From Oidiodendron maius Zn (Eukaryota > Ascomycota > Leotiomycetes > Myxotrichaceae), in assembly GCA_000827325.1 (NCBI GenBank), contig KN832885.1, positions 620,001 to 684,000 of the forward strand: DNA of 64,000 bases, in the 5' to 3' direction. The translations under genes were made by a program, and so were the position numbers. Shown in pieces: positions 20,181 to 31,593 of this stretch. Each line of letters opens with the position of its first letter. The stretch's first letter is position 1. Below the pieces are notes generated by a model. It had not been told where the DNA came from, did no database searches, and saw nothing but the letters and a program-made list of their open reading frames with translations.

Positions 20181-22083
20181 TTACGATCGCTGAAACATCT
20201 TCCAAAACTGCCACCATCTGCGCTCTCCACTCCGCACCCTTTTCACAACCACCTTATCGCGTCCATAGATCCGCCAGTAATACAAAGGTACGCCCGTCAA
20301 TATAAACGCAATCACGATCAGCGTCTGCATAGGTTGTGCGAACACCGCTCTACTCAACAAGAACAGGCTCACGCAGCAGAATATGATCGGCGTCGTGATC
20401 CACGTCTTATACGGTCTCTCGAGATTCGGCTCCTTCACGCGCAGCACGATGAGCCCCAGCACGGTCAGGAAGTAGAACGTGTACCCTGCGACGCCATAGA
20501 AAGTGACTAGGGTATCGAACTCGCCGACCGCGATGTATACGGAGGTCAGAACCATGTTGAGTAGCATGGCGTTTACGGGCGTGAAGAACAGGCCGGTCTC
20601 CTGATCGCCGAACCAGCGCGCCAGGCGTTTCGAGAGGTTATTCCGTGCGCCCAGACGAGGCTCGCGGGTGATCCCGACCCCGATCTTCCCGAATAGTGCG
20701 GGGAGGTAGCCCTCCTTTCCTGCGGCGTAAACTAGGCGTCCGGTGGTGAATGTGGTGGCGTTCAGCGCTCCGAAACAGCTGGCGCTGACGATTAGGGCGA
20801 GGATGAGGGAGCCGATGGGCCCAAAGACTTTATTGCCGAAGAGCACGGCTACGGTGTTGGAGGAGTTGAGAACTGTGAGGGGAAGGACGAAGAAGTATGC
20901 CACGTTAGCAAGGATATAGGAGAGAATGACGAGTGGCATGGCTGTGTGGATGACGCGCGGGAGGTCGCGCGATGGGTTGCGGAATTCGCCCACGACGTAG
21001 CTTGTCTGATATCATGCATTAATGGATGGTTGAGAATAGAGACGTGAGAAGAAAATTCAAGTGGAAACTCACATTATCCCAACCATCAAACGCCCATAGT
21101 CCCGCGTATAAAGCAACCGCCCATGAACTCGCGCTCGTGTTCGTCCCTTCAAACCATCCATTCGTCTTCCAGTCTTGATTCGCCTTCCCCGATGCCGAGA
21201 ACCCAGTGATCGCAACCACAATGCCCGTAACCGTAACCCCGAGCAGTGCAATGAATTTCAAAAACATGAACATATCTCCCATCTTAGCACCCAGTCTAGT
21301 AGAAACACAATTCAGGAGAGTGACGGAAAACAACCCAACCAGCGCCACGATCTTGTTGATCCAACCATTCACATTCTCTGCCTCCGCCCCAATTATCGCT
21401 CGGACTAGGTACTCACCCATGATGATCGAGATGATTGCCGTCGAGCCGGGCTTGAGCACCATTACCGCACACCATGTAAAGAGGAACCCGAACAGCTCGC
21501 CAAATATCTTCGAGAGGTATATCTGCGCTCCTCCGTTGAGCGGTATCGCTCCTCCCAGCTCCGCAAAACTCGTTGCCCCCGTCCATGCCAGGAGACCAGC
21601 TATCACCCAGACCAGGAGAGACGCCCCGGGCGACCCGGCGTTCACATTAACTTGACTCGGACTGGAAAAGATCCCGCTCCCGATAATGAGGCCCACGACC
21701 AAGGACAAGCCGTTCAGGTATGTCAGTGTCTTGTGCTTCTCAAGACTCCCGCCACCCAAATCCGTCGGCACCGCTGACGGCGTGATAGGCGTATGTCCCA
21801 CCGGCGCATATCCATTCCCATTGGTCGCAGAAAGGGGATACAGATTCGACTGAAAGTCAAAGGCCGAGGACATCGAGAATGTGCGGCCATGGCGACCATT
21901 CGCAGCGGGATTTCGCTCGTCGAGAGGGTCATCTTCGTCGAGGGAGAGTTTGCGCGAGGAGCCGATGCCCGAGCGGGAGGTGGTGGTCGAGACGGAGCTG
22001 CGGCGCCCCGGCGAGCTTGACGCAAGACTGGCGAGTTCTAGGGAGTCGCGCGCATGCGGCTGGAGGCTCGAGTAGGTCGGCAT
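20181..22083 (-). CDS. Amino-acid permease, LAT/Mup1-like (APC superfamily)
   Basis: Membrane permease of the L-type amino-acid transporter group, related to methionine permease Mup1 of yeast. Minus-strand exons are 22083-21073 and 21005-20181, 611 aa. A long Ser/Arg-rich cytosolic N-terminus (residues 1 to about 130, with phosphorylation-type RRSS and RKLS motifs) precedes about 12 helices. TM1 reads LNGLSLVVGLIIGSGIFSSP, with the GSGIF unwound segment that binds substrate. Other family marks are AELGGAIPLNGGAQIY, AFDGWDN and GEFRNPSRDLPRVI, the latter joined across the intron. The start MPTYSS is the first ATG in the open frame. Substrate specificity within the neutral amino acids is unknown. 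Confidence 0.9.
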
Positions 22084-22553
22084 GCTGGTGGTGGCTCCTT
22101 TCCTACTCCCATGCCCTGGGAGAAGGTAAGGGTTAGATATAGACCCAGGAAGGGAGGAGAAGAGAGAAGATGACTGAGATATCAATAGGTTCGAATCATG
22201 TCAAGTGGGTGTAAACTGGAGATATCTCGATCCCGATTACTGATAATACAAAGAATGAGAGACTTGCGTGTTGAATTTGGAAATTTTGTGGCTTTTGGGA
22301 TGATGTTTCGTACTGCCAATCCATCAGGTTTGGGGATCAGGGGAGTATTTATAGGCTAGTCTACTTTTAGATTAGCGTACTAAATCCAATGTCTGTGCTC
22401 CCAGTTTTTCTGAATTCCGAATTCGGTACTTTACGGGTGGTTGTGCACTCAGGGCCGAAATATAGATTTATAAACCTCATCTCACGCTCTTTACACAGCG
22501 CCTATGCTTATCCAATTTCGTACCAATTGCTCCCCTCCAAACAATGATCGAGC
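22084..22553. promoter_or_regulatory. Divergent promoter permease / mitochondrial LeuRS
   Basis: 470 bp between divergent starts. A GGTTCGAATC string at about 22190 resembles a tRNA B box, but no tRNA fold surrounds it. Otherwise nothing recognised. Confidence 0.4.
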
Positions 22554-25500
22554 ATGCTACCCTCAATTGCCAGAAGCCATCCACGCCTTTGGCCCGGACG
22601 CTTCTGCGGGCATCGTCGATTTACGATTCGTGCCCCGCGCGCAGTAGCACCTCACCCTCAACGAGACGCTGACAACGAGTTTGACCTTCCCAATCTCGAC
22701 AAGAAATGGCGCTCCATATGGGAGTCCGCGAAATGCGGTGGGCCGTCGAAGAATGCCGGTTCCAAGAACATGTATATCCTGCCCATGTTCCCTTACCCGT
22801 CCGGCGACCTCCATCTCGGACACTTGCGAGTGTATACGATATCTGATGTCCTGTCACGATTCCGACGAATGCAGGGCTATCGGGTGATGCATCCAATTGG
22901 CTGGGATGCTTTCGGTTTGCCAGCAGAGAATGCAGCCATCGAGCGAGGAATCGATCCTGCGACTTGGACGAGGTCGAATATCAAGCGAATGAAGTCACAG
23001 ATAGAAGCTATGAATGGCCACTGGGACTGGCATAGGGTTAGCTGCCTCTGAAAAGCCTTGCTTTTGGTTTTGACTAAATGAGTCTAGGAGATTGCTACCA
23101 GTGACCCGAGCTTCTACAAACACACACAACGACTATTCCTCCTCCTACATCAGCGCGGGCTGGCATACCAGGCAGAGGCATTGGTGAACTACGACCCAGT
23201 GGACAAAACGGTGTTAGCAAATGAGCAGGTCGATGCCAAGGGCTACTCCTGGAGATCCGGCGCCAAGGTGGAGAAGAAGAAACTGAAGCAGTGGTTCTTT
23301 AGGATATCTGATTTCAGGGAGGAATTGCTCGCGGACCTCGATTTCCTGGCCAAGGATGGGGCATGGCCAGAGAGGGTGCTTGCAATGCAAAAGAACTGGC
23401 TAGGAAAGTCGACTGGGGCCAGAGTCCGATTTCCTGTTATTGCATACGATCAGTGGACACATTCCGACATAGAGGTCTTCACAACTCGGCCCGACACGCT
23501 TTTTGGAGTACAGTATATTGCGCTCGCTGCTACACACCCGATTGTCCAAGAACTTGCGAAGACAGATGTTGACCTTCAATGCTTCATTGATGCCATACCG
23601 TCGCTTCCAGCCGATTCAAAACTTGGCTACCTTCTGCCACACGTCCGCGCTATCAATCCCCTTGCCTACGAAGAGGATTGCCCTGACACCACTAAGTCTT
23701 CTCTGCCGATTTATGTCGCTCCGTACGTTTTAGGAGATTATGGCGATGGGGCTGTGATGGGTGTCCCTGGACACGACACTAGGGACAATGCCTTCTGGAA
23801 AAACAATCGTTATGATGAACCCATCAGGGCAGTCATCGCTTCATCCGAAGACGGATCCACAGTTGTTATAAAAAATGAACCCTTCGTCCAAGAAGGCTAC
23901 CTTACCGCCCATTGCGGCTCGTATGCCGGCCTCACCTCAGCTCAAGCGAGCAGGAAAATCATCCAACTTCTGGAATCTCAAAATATGGGCTCAGCCACCG
24001 AAGTTTGGCGATTGAGGGATTGGCTGGTGAGTCGACAGCGATACTGGGGAACCCCGATTCCAATTATACACTGCGATTCTTGCGGACCGGTCCCAGTGCC
24101 AGAGGACCAACTTCCCGTTGAGCTTCCTGCCGTCGATGCGCATTGGGCTAAGGGGAAAGCCGGGAATCCCCTGGAAGATGCTCATGACTGGATAAACACT
24201 ACGTGTCCCATGTGCCACGGCGCAGCAAAGCGCGACACTGATACTATGGATACTTTTGTCGACTCAAGCTGGTACTATATGCGGTACATAGACAGCAAGA
24301 ACGAAAATATGCTCTTCTCCCCTGCAATAGCCGAGGACGCCCTGCCGGTTGATATCTACATTGGCGGAGTTGAACATGCCATCTTGCACCTTCTCTACGC
24401 TCGTTTCATATCGAAATTTATCGCGAGCACCCCCATGTGGAACTCGAGCAACCTTGGCGAACCTTTCCGCAGGGTCTTGACGCAAGGAATGGTGCATGGC
24501 AGAACATACTCAGATCCTTCGACTGGAAAGTTCTTAAAACCGGGCGAAGTTGACCTCATCGATCCTGCTAAACCTATTGTTGTTGCCACTGGTGAGCAGG
24601 CCAACGTCAGCTTCGAGAAGATGTCCAAGTCGAAGTACAACGGCGTAGACCCAACGGAGTGCATGTCGAAGTATGGAGCCGACGCCACAAGAGCGCATAT
24701 CCTCTTCCAGGCCCCTGTCAGCGAGGTCCTCGAATGGGACGAAGAGAAGATATCTGGTATCACCCGATGGCTTCGACGGATTCATGAACACGCCCGGCAC
24801 AATCGCCCCTTGTGGGCATTGCTTGCCCCAGTCAAGGAGAGTAGCCAAAGAAGCGATTTCAGCCTGAAAGCTTACTCAAAGGAGCTCGCACAGGTTACGG
24901 AAGAGTTTAGAAAACAAGCCCAGACGATGGAAAAGCAATCCGATGAGATGCACACAAATAAAACACAAAATATACATCACACTCCCTCCAACTCAGACCA
25001 AGGGATGCCTCTAAACGAAGACGACAAGGCACTGTGGCGCTTGACTCAGTCAACAATTGAGAGTATCACTCGGTCCTACAGCGAGACATTCTCGCTGAAC
25101 ACCGTCGTCTCAGATCTGATGACACTCTTCAATGCAATCTCTGACCACAGCGTCCTCATACCTAGTGGACACATCTCCGCTGGTGGCGGACCCAACATGA
25201 CATCTGCACGCGTGAACAAATGCGCAACCAAGGTCCTCATCCAGATGACCGCCCCCATCACACCAGCTTTCTCCGAGGAATGCTGGGCCCTCCTGCACCC
25301 CCCACGGTCTCAAACCGGCTCGCTCCTCTCGCAAGTCCAGTCCTTCTTCGGCGTCCAAACTCCAGACGAATGCACACACCATATCGACTCTGTCTTCTCC
25401 TTCCCCTTCCCCCAACCTGACGGCAGCCTCGCATGGCTTGGGCCGAGCAAGCAACCCTGCGCGGTGCAAGTCAATGGGAAGCTGAGGTGCGTTGCGCAGC

Positions 25501-25667
25501 TACCTCTTCCTGATGAGGGTTTGAAGGGCGAGGCGCTTCAGACATGGCTCACGGAGAAGATCCTTGCTACTGAAGAAGGAAAGAAACTCCAGAAGAAGAC
25601 GGATATTACAAAGGCGAGGAAGGTGGTAGTGGTAAAGGGCGGGAAGACTGTAAATTTTGTAATATAA
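22554..25667 (+). CDS. NAM2: Leucyl-tRNA synthetase, mitochondrial
   Basis: Class I synthetase that charges mitochondrial tRNA-Leu. Exons 22554-23036 and 23088-25667 give 1,020 aa. An Arg-rich N-terminus ([20 protein letters not shown]) looks like a mitochondrial presequence. The HIGH signature is HLGH at residues 87-90 and KMSKS begins near residue 672. The CP1 editing domain has the threonine-rich TTRPDTLFG near 293 and GVPGHDTRD near 382. The bacterial-like order and the zinc-knuckle-like CDSC...CPMC pairs support an organellar, not cytosolic, enzyme. The yeast homologue Nam2 also aids group I intron splicing; whether that applies here cannot be seen. It has an insert of low complexity near residues 785-815 (KSSQ...HHTPSNSDQ) before the anticodon-binding region. 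Confidence 0.94.
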
Positions 25668-26261
25668 ATAAGGATGAGGGTATAGATTTCATATGTTAAC
25701 TAGATAGATACCAAGAATCGTTCATGTTAATCACTTACTCATGTTATCGCTTCAATCCAAACCTCACAATCTCCATCTCCCTCCTTCATCCCCTCACTTA
25801 CATCTGGCACAGCGAAAAGTAAATCCATCCGTCTCTCCCGATACCTAAAGAGTTGGCGGTGGTTGATAAGTGTGGAGGGGTATCATGAAGAGAGATTTTT
25901 AGGCGTTCTAAGCGAGCTGTGGAAATGGGGCTATAGGGATGTTGGTGATGAACGGCAACGTGAAACGATGCAGAACTTTTGTATTGGGATAGTTCTACAA
26001 TAGAGGGATGTTCTAGATTCACGGATGCTCTTTATTCCTTATCATCTTTTTATTGATTTTAATACTAGTCGTCAGTCAGTTAAGCATTTAATTGAACATT
26101 TTTATATGTAATCTTACACAGGAAGAAGCGCCCGTTAAGTCAAAAATATTGTAAGAAATCATGAACGTTTTATCATGTATGGTATTAGTATTATTTTGCA
26201 CTACAGAGCTGCGTATACACCGTGTTCTGCTCCTAGTAAATACAATACTTACTCTCCCCTC
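25668..26261. other. Intergenic, convergent 3' ends
   Basis: About 590 bp of AT-rich 3' flank between LeuRS and the MARVEL-type gene. No gene was recognised. Confidence 0.5.
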
Positions 26262-27350
26262 TCAATGTGCATCGCCACGAACTGGGTTATAGCTGCGATA
26301 CGTTTCATCTCCAGCCATCTCGGCTCTCTGGCCCACGCCATACGGCGCCCCTTGTGGTCCATAATGCAGATAACCTCCGTGCCTGTTCTCTCTGTCTGGA
26401 TACTGTGCATTCACACGCGATTGCTGATTGGTGTATGCGCCATGCGTCGTCGGCTGTGTTGTGTATCCGGCCTGATCAACCTGTCCGATATGCGGTGGAT
26501 GTCCGGCCTGCGCGAAACGATGTTTTTGCTGCGCGGGGATGGGGCTATATTTGGCTTGGATTGGGGCTTCCTGTCCGACTGCAGTTGTGTCGGTCTGGTA
26601 TGAGGCCCTTATCTCATTGGGTGTGATGTGCTCGGGGAGAGAATCGGGGCCGAGCTTTTGTGCATCCAAGCCGCCATCTTTGTATTTCGAGTTGCGCTTG
26701 GACAAACGTCGCCAGAAGCTACGTTTATTGGTGCCGGACGTGTAGTTATTCTGGGGCGATGGTCCGAAGGCCTTCTCACGTCGGCGCTGCTTCATAAGGG
26801 CTACCTCTATGAAGAAGGAGAAGAGGAAGAAAAAGCTATAATCCGTTAGCGTTGGCATTCTAAGTAATCTTAGTACATACAGTCCGACAAGAGCAACAGC
26901 AAAGCAGGCTTTTTGCAGCCTGCATGCAGTCTTCAGAGACGGCAGAACCACAAACCCCCCACTGCCAGACGAAACTGTGCTAACGACGTTCGTATTCCCA
27001 CTGCCAAGTGGGGTGTTGACGTATCCGCTGCACGAGTACCGTCCATTTCGTAAGGCATATGCGAGATAGATGAATGATCCCAGGAAAGCCAAGTCAAAGA
27101 ACATCCCAAGCGCCGAGAAGATAGCCATCCCTCCCACGCAGAAGACCAGGAGCAGTGCGAAGAGGGTGTACAGGACGGCAGCGCCAGACAGACCCTCTAC
27201 GGCCCTGATCCAGGTGTCGATGTGTAGATGGTGGTTCGACAACGAGGCCAGGAAGTAGGAAAAAATACCGAGAATGATGGCCGCGCAGCAGAACTCAATC
27301 CCCCGGAATAGCCAGGAAATTGATTTGAGAGCGAGGCCTGCACCGCCCAT
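26262..27350 (-). CDS. MARVEL-type tetraspan membrane protein
   Basis: Four-helix membrane protein of the MARVEL kind, a family associated with membrane apposition and cortical domains. Minus-strand exons 27350-26881 and 26836-flanking 26835-26262 give 347 aa; the 45-nt intron (26836-26880) is a multiple of three and open, so a retained-intron form would add 15 residues. Helices lie at about 12-36, 50-75, 80-100 and 140-165. The loop between helices 3 and 4 is Gly/Ser-rich with one Cys pair candidate. The second half is a hydrophilic tail rich in Gln, Tyr, Pro and His, with repeated QAGY/QAGH-like bits. The tail sequence varies freely in such proteins. No enzymatic motif. The split site is supported by ACTAA and GCTAAC branch-point-like strings. 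Confidence 0.8.
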   Translation of the reverse strand: MGGAGLALKSISWLFRGIEFCCAAIILGIFSYFLASLSNHHLHIDTWIRAVEGLSGAAVLYTLFALLLVFCVGGMAIFSALGMFFDLAFLGSFIYLAYALRNGRYSCSGYVNTPLGSGNTNVVSTVSSGSGGFVVLPSLKTACRLQKACFAVALVGLYVLRLLRMPTLTDYSFFFLFSFFIEVALMKQRRREKAFGPSPQNNYTSGTNKRSFWRRLSKRNSKYKDGGLDAQKLGPDSLPEHITPNEIRASYQTDTTAVGQEAPIQAKYSPIPAQQKHRFAQAGHPPHIGQVDQAGYTTQPTTHGAYTNQQSRVNAQYPDRENRHGGYLHYGPQGAPYGVGQRAEMAGDETYRSYNPVRGDAH

Positions 27351-29246
27351 TTTGCCAGTATTATGGATTCGGAGAGCTTATACTATACACAGAAGAAAGA
27401 ATGAAGTGAAAGATAATCTTAGATAAGAGAAAGGTCCGACCTAGGGTGCGTAGGGACATCGAGGGTCGCAGACCTACTTATGTCATGCAAAATCTGCATA
27501 TGAAAGGCAGGCAATAGCATCATAGCCTCCTACCTTCAGCCACCCACTGTGGCTACTTATGGCAAATTTCACTGGGTTCGCTCCATCTCCACCGCCTCTA
27601 AGGGACTGCCGAAGGGATGATGGTGGGGAGAGTCCCCAGCATGACCGCCCTCCATGACGAAAATGATATGACGAACTCTGCAAGGGGGGCGGTGCGGAGG
27701 AGTCTCTTTGTGGACGGACCCCTAATTGGCCCTGATGTCAATGGTCCCGTGGCACCAAAATGCCTACTTGAAGCCTGTTCATTGGGAAGCTAGCGCTGTA
27801 GCAGTCTTCGAGAACTCCATGTGGTTGGATAGCTTGTTGACGTCATGGAAGACGATTCCAGGGTGGAGGGTGGCGATGTGGCTGTGTAAAATACAAGCCA
27901 CGGTTTCACGTGATGTATATCACGGACAGACCGAGGTCAGGTAGGATGAAGAAGGGGAGGACACGATTAATTGGTCAATGAAACGAAACAAATTCGTGTC
28001 TCTGGCCTTGAAATCTGCGGGTCCATTGTTCGACTGTAAAGTCTCACTCCCCCCTCGCATTCCCAAGAATCTCTAATGTGCACCCTGCATTTGCTTCTAC
28101 AAGCATTCCAGTAGCCCTGGGATAACTCGGAAAGCTACCTTCTTTTCCCATATTCCCCCTGAGAAAGTTGTTAAATCTCATCTACAGCGGCTGCCCTGCC
28201 TCCAATTCCCTTATTGTCATTCTGGTTATTATATATCAAAAAGGGGAGGGCGTGCCGGGACGAACCGTAGGCGAGTGCACGGACCTCACCCCTATTTTGT
28301 CGCTTCGGACGACGTTCCATTTCTTGGTAGAAAACAACACAGCTAATCTAGAATAAATCTACCAGAAAGTTTATACGTTTTATATGCTTGGTATTTTCAA
28401 GGTCTGGCATGATCCACAAGTTCTGTTTGCCCTTTCTGTACCTTTCTTGCCCTTTGTTGGCTTGATGGGAAACGGTGTTTGGCTGTTGTAATCTTGTTGA
28501 TGCTGTCTTGGCCGGAGATGATTCCACAAAGTTTCTGTTCATTAGCGGTATGAGTATACCTCAAAAGTGCTGTTTAGTTGTGTTGTGGTTGTCCATGACA
28601 GAAGAGAGGCGCTAAAGAAGCACTATATGAGAGCTCCGAGTAGGAGCCCACTTCTGGGGCAATCAGCACCACATAAGTCTCTCCTGCTTGATCTTTCCGT
28701 TCCTGACTTATTGCATTAGCAATTCCTTCCTTTTGTTTGTTATTGGGTCTTTAGGAGATATTATAGTTGCCTCTGCATCTGCATCCCATACACCACTTGT
28801 CTCCGCGTTGATACCACTTTGACCTAAAATACCACAGAACATCGTAATTGTCGATGCAAGTGGAGTTTTCGTTTTGAATTCCACCAATACCACTCACCTC
28901 ATATCTCAATGCCTGTGCCCCGCGTCTTGTGAATATCCAGAGAGCCGGCGGTGGATGCGGTCGATTATGTCGTCGATTATGTCGTCGCACCCAACGCCAA
29001 AACAGGCAAAGCTCGACATGAAGTTCTAGTGAAGTAAGTATTTCCTACATCCTATTCTCTTCCTCCCTTTCTCCTCCCTTTCTCCTCCCCTTCACCCTTC
29101 ACACAATCATCACACTGGCAACATCGAGCTGCGTTCTTTGCCCGACAAGAAACTGTCGAGAGTCCTGGCCATCAAACATCAAGTAAGTGTTGATATCAAA
29201 GCAATTTATCCGTCCCTCGCCTAATATCGCTAAAGCACACACTAGG
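27351..29246. other. Intergenic 1.9 kb, no firm gene
   Basis: Long interval between the divergent MARVEL-type gene and the charged-tail protein. It contains a perfect inverted repeat at about 27909-27924 (CGTGAT-GTAT-ATCACG), a pyrimidine tract near 29055-29100, and a small Cys-rich minus-strand frame at 28751-28990 described in the findings. No complete gene could be supported. Confidence 0.4.
27909..27924. promoter_or_regulatory. Perfect inverted repeat CGTGAT-N4-ATCACG
   Basis: Two 6-bp arms flank GTAT about 560 bp upstream of the MARVEL-type start. The left arm also completes a CACGTG E-box. Such dyads can bind dimeric regulators, but no known factor is assigned. Confidence 0.3.
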
Positions 29247-30851
29247 ATGACTCTCCTCAGGATTGAAGGAGTCGCAGTTGGCGCATGTAAGTTATCAACA
29301 AACACACACCTCCCTTTCTTCACATCTAACTTCATCAGCACTCACCCGAGTTGCATCTCCCTCTGCCAGTGGTGATAATACTCTCTCCTCTTCATCTGTC
29401 TCTGGTGACAACCTCGAGAACAAGTCTCCGGTCGCCCTTGGTGACACAACTCCCAAGGGCTCCCCAATTGTCTCTGGTGAATCCCCAGAGAAGGACTCTG
29501 CGATCGTCAGCGGTGACACCACCCTCAAAGGCAAGACAGCTGCTCAGGACAAGAGCCTTCTCAAGGCAGATATCTACAAGCAACCTTACTTTCTTGCTAT
29601 TGACGACTTTGAGGGCGATTCTCCAGGTCCCTCCTCTCGCAAGCTATTCTACGAGGACGTCTTGAGCCAAGGTGGTCTCAACGAAGGCATCCCTCTCCAG
29701 CGCCTTTCTCTTCCAATACTCCCAGCTTCTATCTACAAGCGTATTACGGCTGAGGACTTCTACTCCGATCCTGATACCAGCACTGTCGACGAGATGAAGT
29801 GGAAGAAAGGTAAGCGCAAGGCCAAGAAGGGCTCCGACGCCACGGTTGCTGGCCCCTCCGGCACATCGATCACTCAGGACGAGGCCCCTGCTGCTGCGAT
29901 CCCTCAGGCTCAAGTTTCCACCACTGCGGCCGCATCTCAGGTTCAAGACCCAGCAACTGCGAGCCCCTCCCAAGTCCAGGATCCGGTACCTTTCACCACG
30001 ATCACCCCAGCTCAAGCCTCTGCCAACGCTGCTGCTAATAACGTCGGCGTCGCCCTTGCTACTGCTAACGTTCTCGCTGCCGTTGCAGCTAGCTTGGCGT
30101 CTTCTAGCATTTCTAGTCAGGCCAACCCTACTGCTGACTCTGGCGACTCTGGCATTCCCGAGCCCAGCATGCCTGAATTTTGCTTTCCTGGTTATGGCGA
30201 CATCCCCAACATCACCGGCGAGGCTCAAGTTTGGTACACTGGTGTTCGGCATATGCTGCTCTGGGGAGTTAATGACATGAACTTCGCAGATGGCAAGTAC
30301 AAGGTAAGTCTGAGCATCCGCTTTCACCTCTTTCAATCCATCCTCATATCGTGTCCGCCGCTTCCATCGCCTTTTACTCTTTGCAAGAGCTAACATCTCC
30401 TCAGGACGTCATCACTCACTCGTACCCCCTCCGCGACTCTCTCAATAAGATCATGTGGGACCCCTGCCTCACTAGACCCGAATCTAGCACCCTTGTAAAG
30501 CTCGGTCGCATCTATGCTCGTGCGCAGGGCGACTCGCGCTCCATTCCCGGCACCCTTATCAACCGTGCATACATCCGCACCGTCGGTCTGGATTCTCTTT
30601 CCGCGACCCTCGCCGCTATCTTCCAAGCAGAGGCTGCTCGTCGCAAACCCCACAAGCGCCCTATCCGTCACACCCCAGAGACCATGAAGCTCGTCTACGC
30701 GACCATCGCTCGTCTCGAGGGCGAGGAGGCTCAGCGTCAGGCCGAGGAGGAGGCGCGCAAGAAGGCTGAGGAGGAAGAGAAGATTGCCAAGGCGGAGGCT
30801 AAGAAGAGTAAGGGTAGGGGCAAGGGGAAGGGGAAGGAGAAGGCTACTTAG
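29247..30851 (+). CDS. Hypothetical protein with Ala/Ser-rich middle and charged tail
   Basis: I do not recognise a family. Exons 29247-29286, 29339-30303 and 30405-30851 give 483 aa; phases close and donors are GTAAGT. The first exon encodes only 13 codons (MTLLRIEGVAVGA). Residues 20-75 hold imperfect repeats built on VSGD (SVSGDNLE, PIVSGESPEK, AIVSGDTTLK). A segment around residues 100-165 looks folded (KQPYFLAIDDFEGD, SRKLFYEDVLSQGG). The middle is Ala/Gln/Ser/Pro-rich and probably disordered. A second folded part (GEAQVWYTGVRHMLLWGVND onward) is followed by a coiled, strongly charged tail rich in Glu/Lys and ending in GKGKGKEK. The tail suggests nucleic-acid binding or nuclear location, by composition only. 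Confidence 0.6.
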
Positions 30852-31593
30852 ATGTGGCCTTTCTCCAGCCTTAATTGTTGAGTTTTCGATATCTGCAGGA
30901 ACACTTTGCATCTCGATCTCAACCTCTCTTCCCCTTCACTTTCACCCTCACTTTCACTTTCACTTTTTTCAGTCTTCACTCATACAGTCTTCCCCACGAT
31001 ACCCCACAAGCACATTCTTCATCACCATCTCAACCACCCCAGTCTACTTGATTGCTTTACTACCTCTCGATAAATCCATTTCGGCTACTTGACAACACCT
31101 CCCGTCTTGGAACCCCCGTGGCAGTTAGCAATTTGAAGTTTTGAGCGGAAGTTTGGTTGGTTTTGGGCCTGTCGCTTTGCTTGTCATTTTGCTTTGAACG
31201 AGAAATTACATGGAAATGAATCGAATGGAGTTGAATCAACAGAGATGATCGACATGATTCCGACTCCCATACTGAGAACCGATGTACCAGGCTGCCGAGA
31301 CCGTTAGAGAAAAGAACACTAAATCATGACATTAAAATAAGACCTTCGATTCTATTGTGTGATGTGAGATGCAATTTCGTAGAGCTTGAAGTAATTATGC
31401 AACGGTACGGGAGTTTGTGTAACTCGCAACTTTCTCGCAAGGTTATGATAAAGTCACGTCACAGGTCCGTACACAGTATCATATCCATTAACAGAATCAT
31501 AAAAAGAAAAAAGACATTTCATTCATTCGTATCATAACTATGAAAAACTCCAGATATAAAACTCCCCCACCCCATCTACCCAAACGAAATCTA
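30852..31593. other. Intergenic, simple repeats
   Basis: Convergent 3' region. A short (tttcac)n-like tract lies near 30940-30970. No gene was recognised. Confidence 0.45.

Noticed and set aside
22185-22210. GGTTCGAATC string resembling a tRNA B box
   Set aside because: No acceptor stem, A box or cloverleaf can be formed around it.
29247-30851. Idea that the charged-tail protein is part of a mobile element
   Set aside because: No flanking repeats, no polymerase, integrase or transposase domain nearby; spliced structure looks like an ordinary gene.
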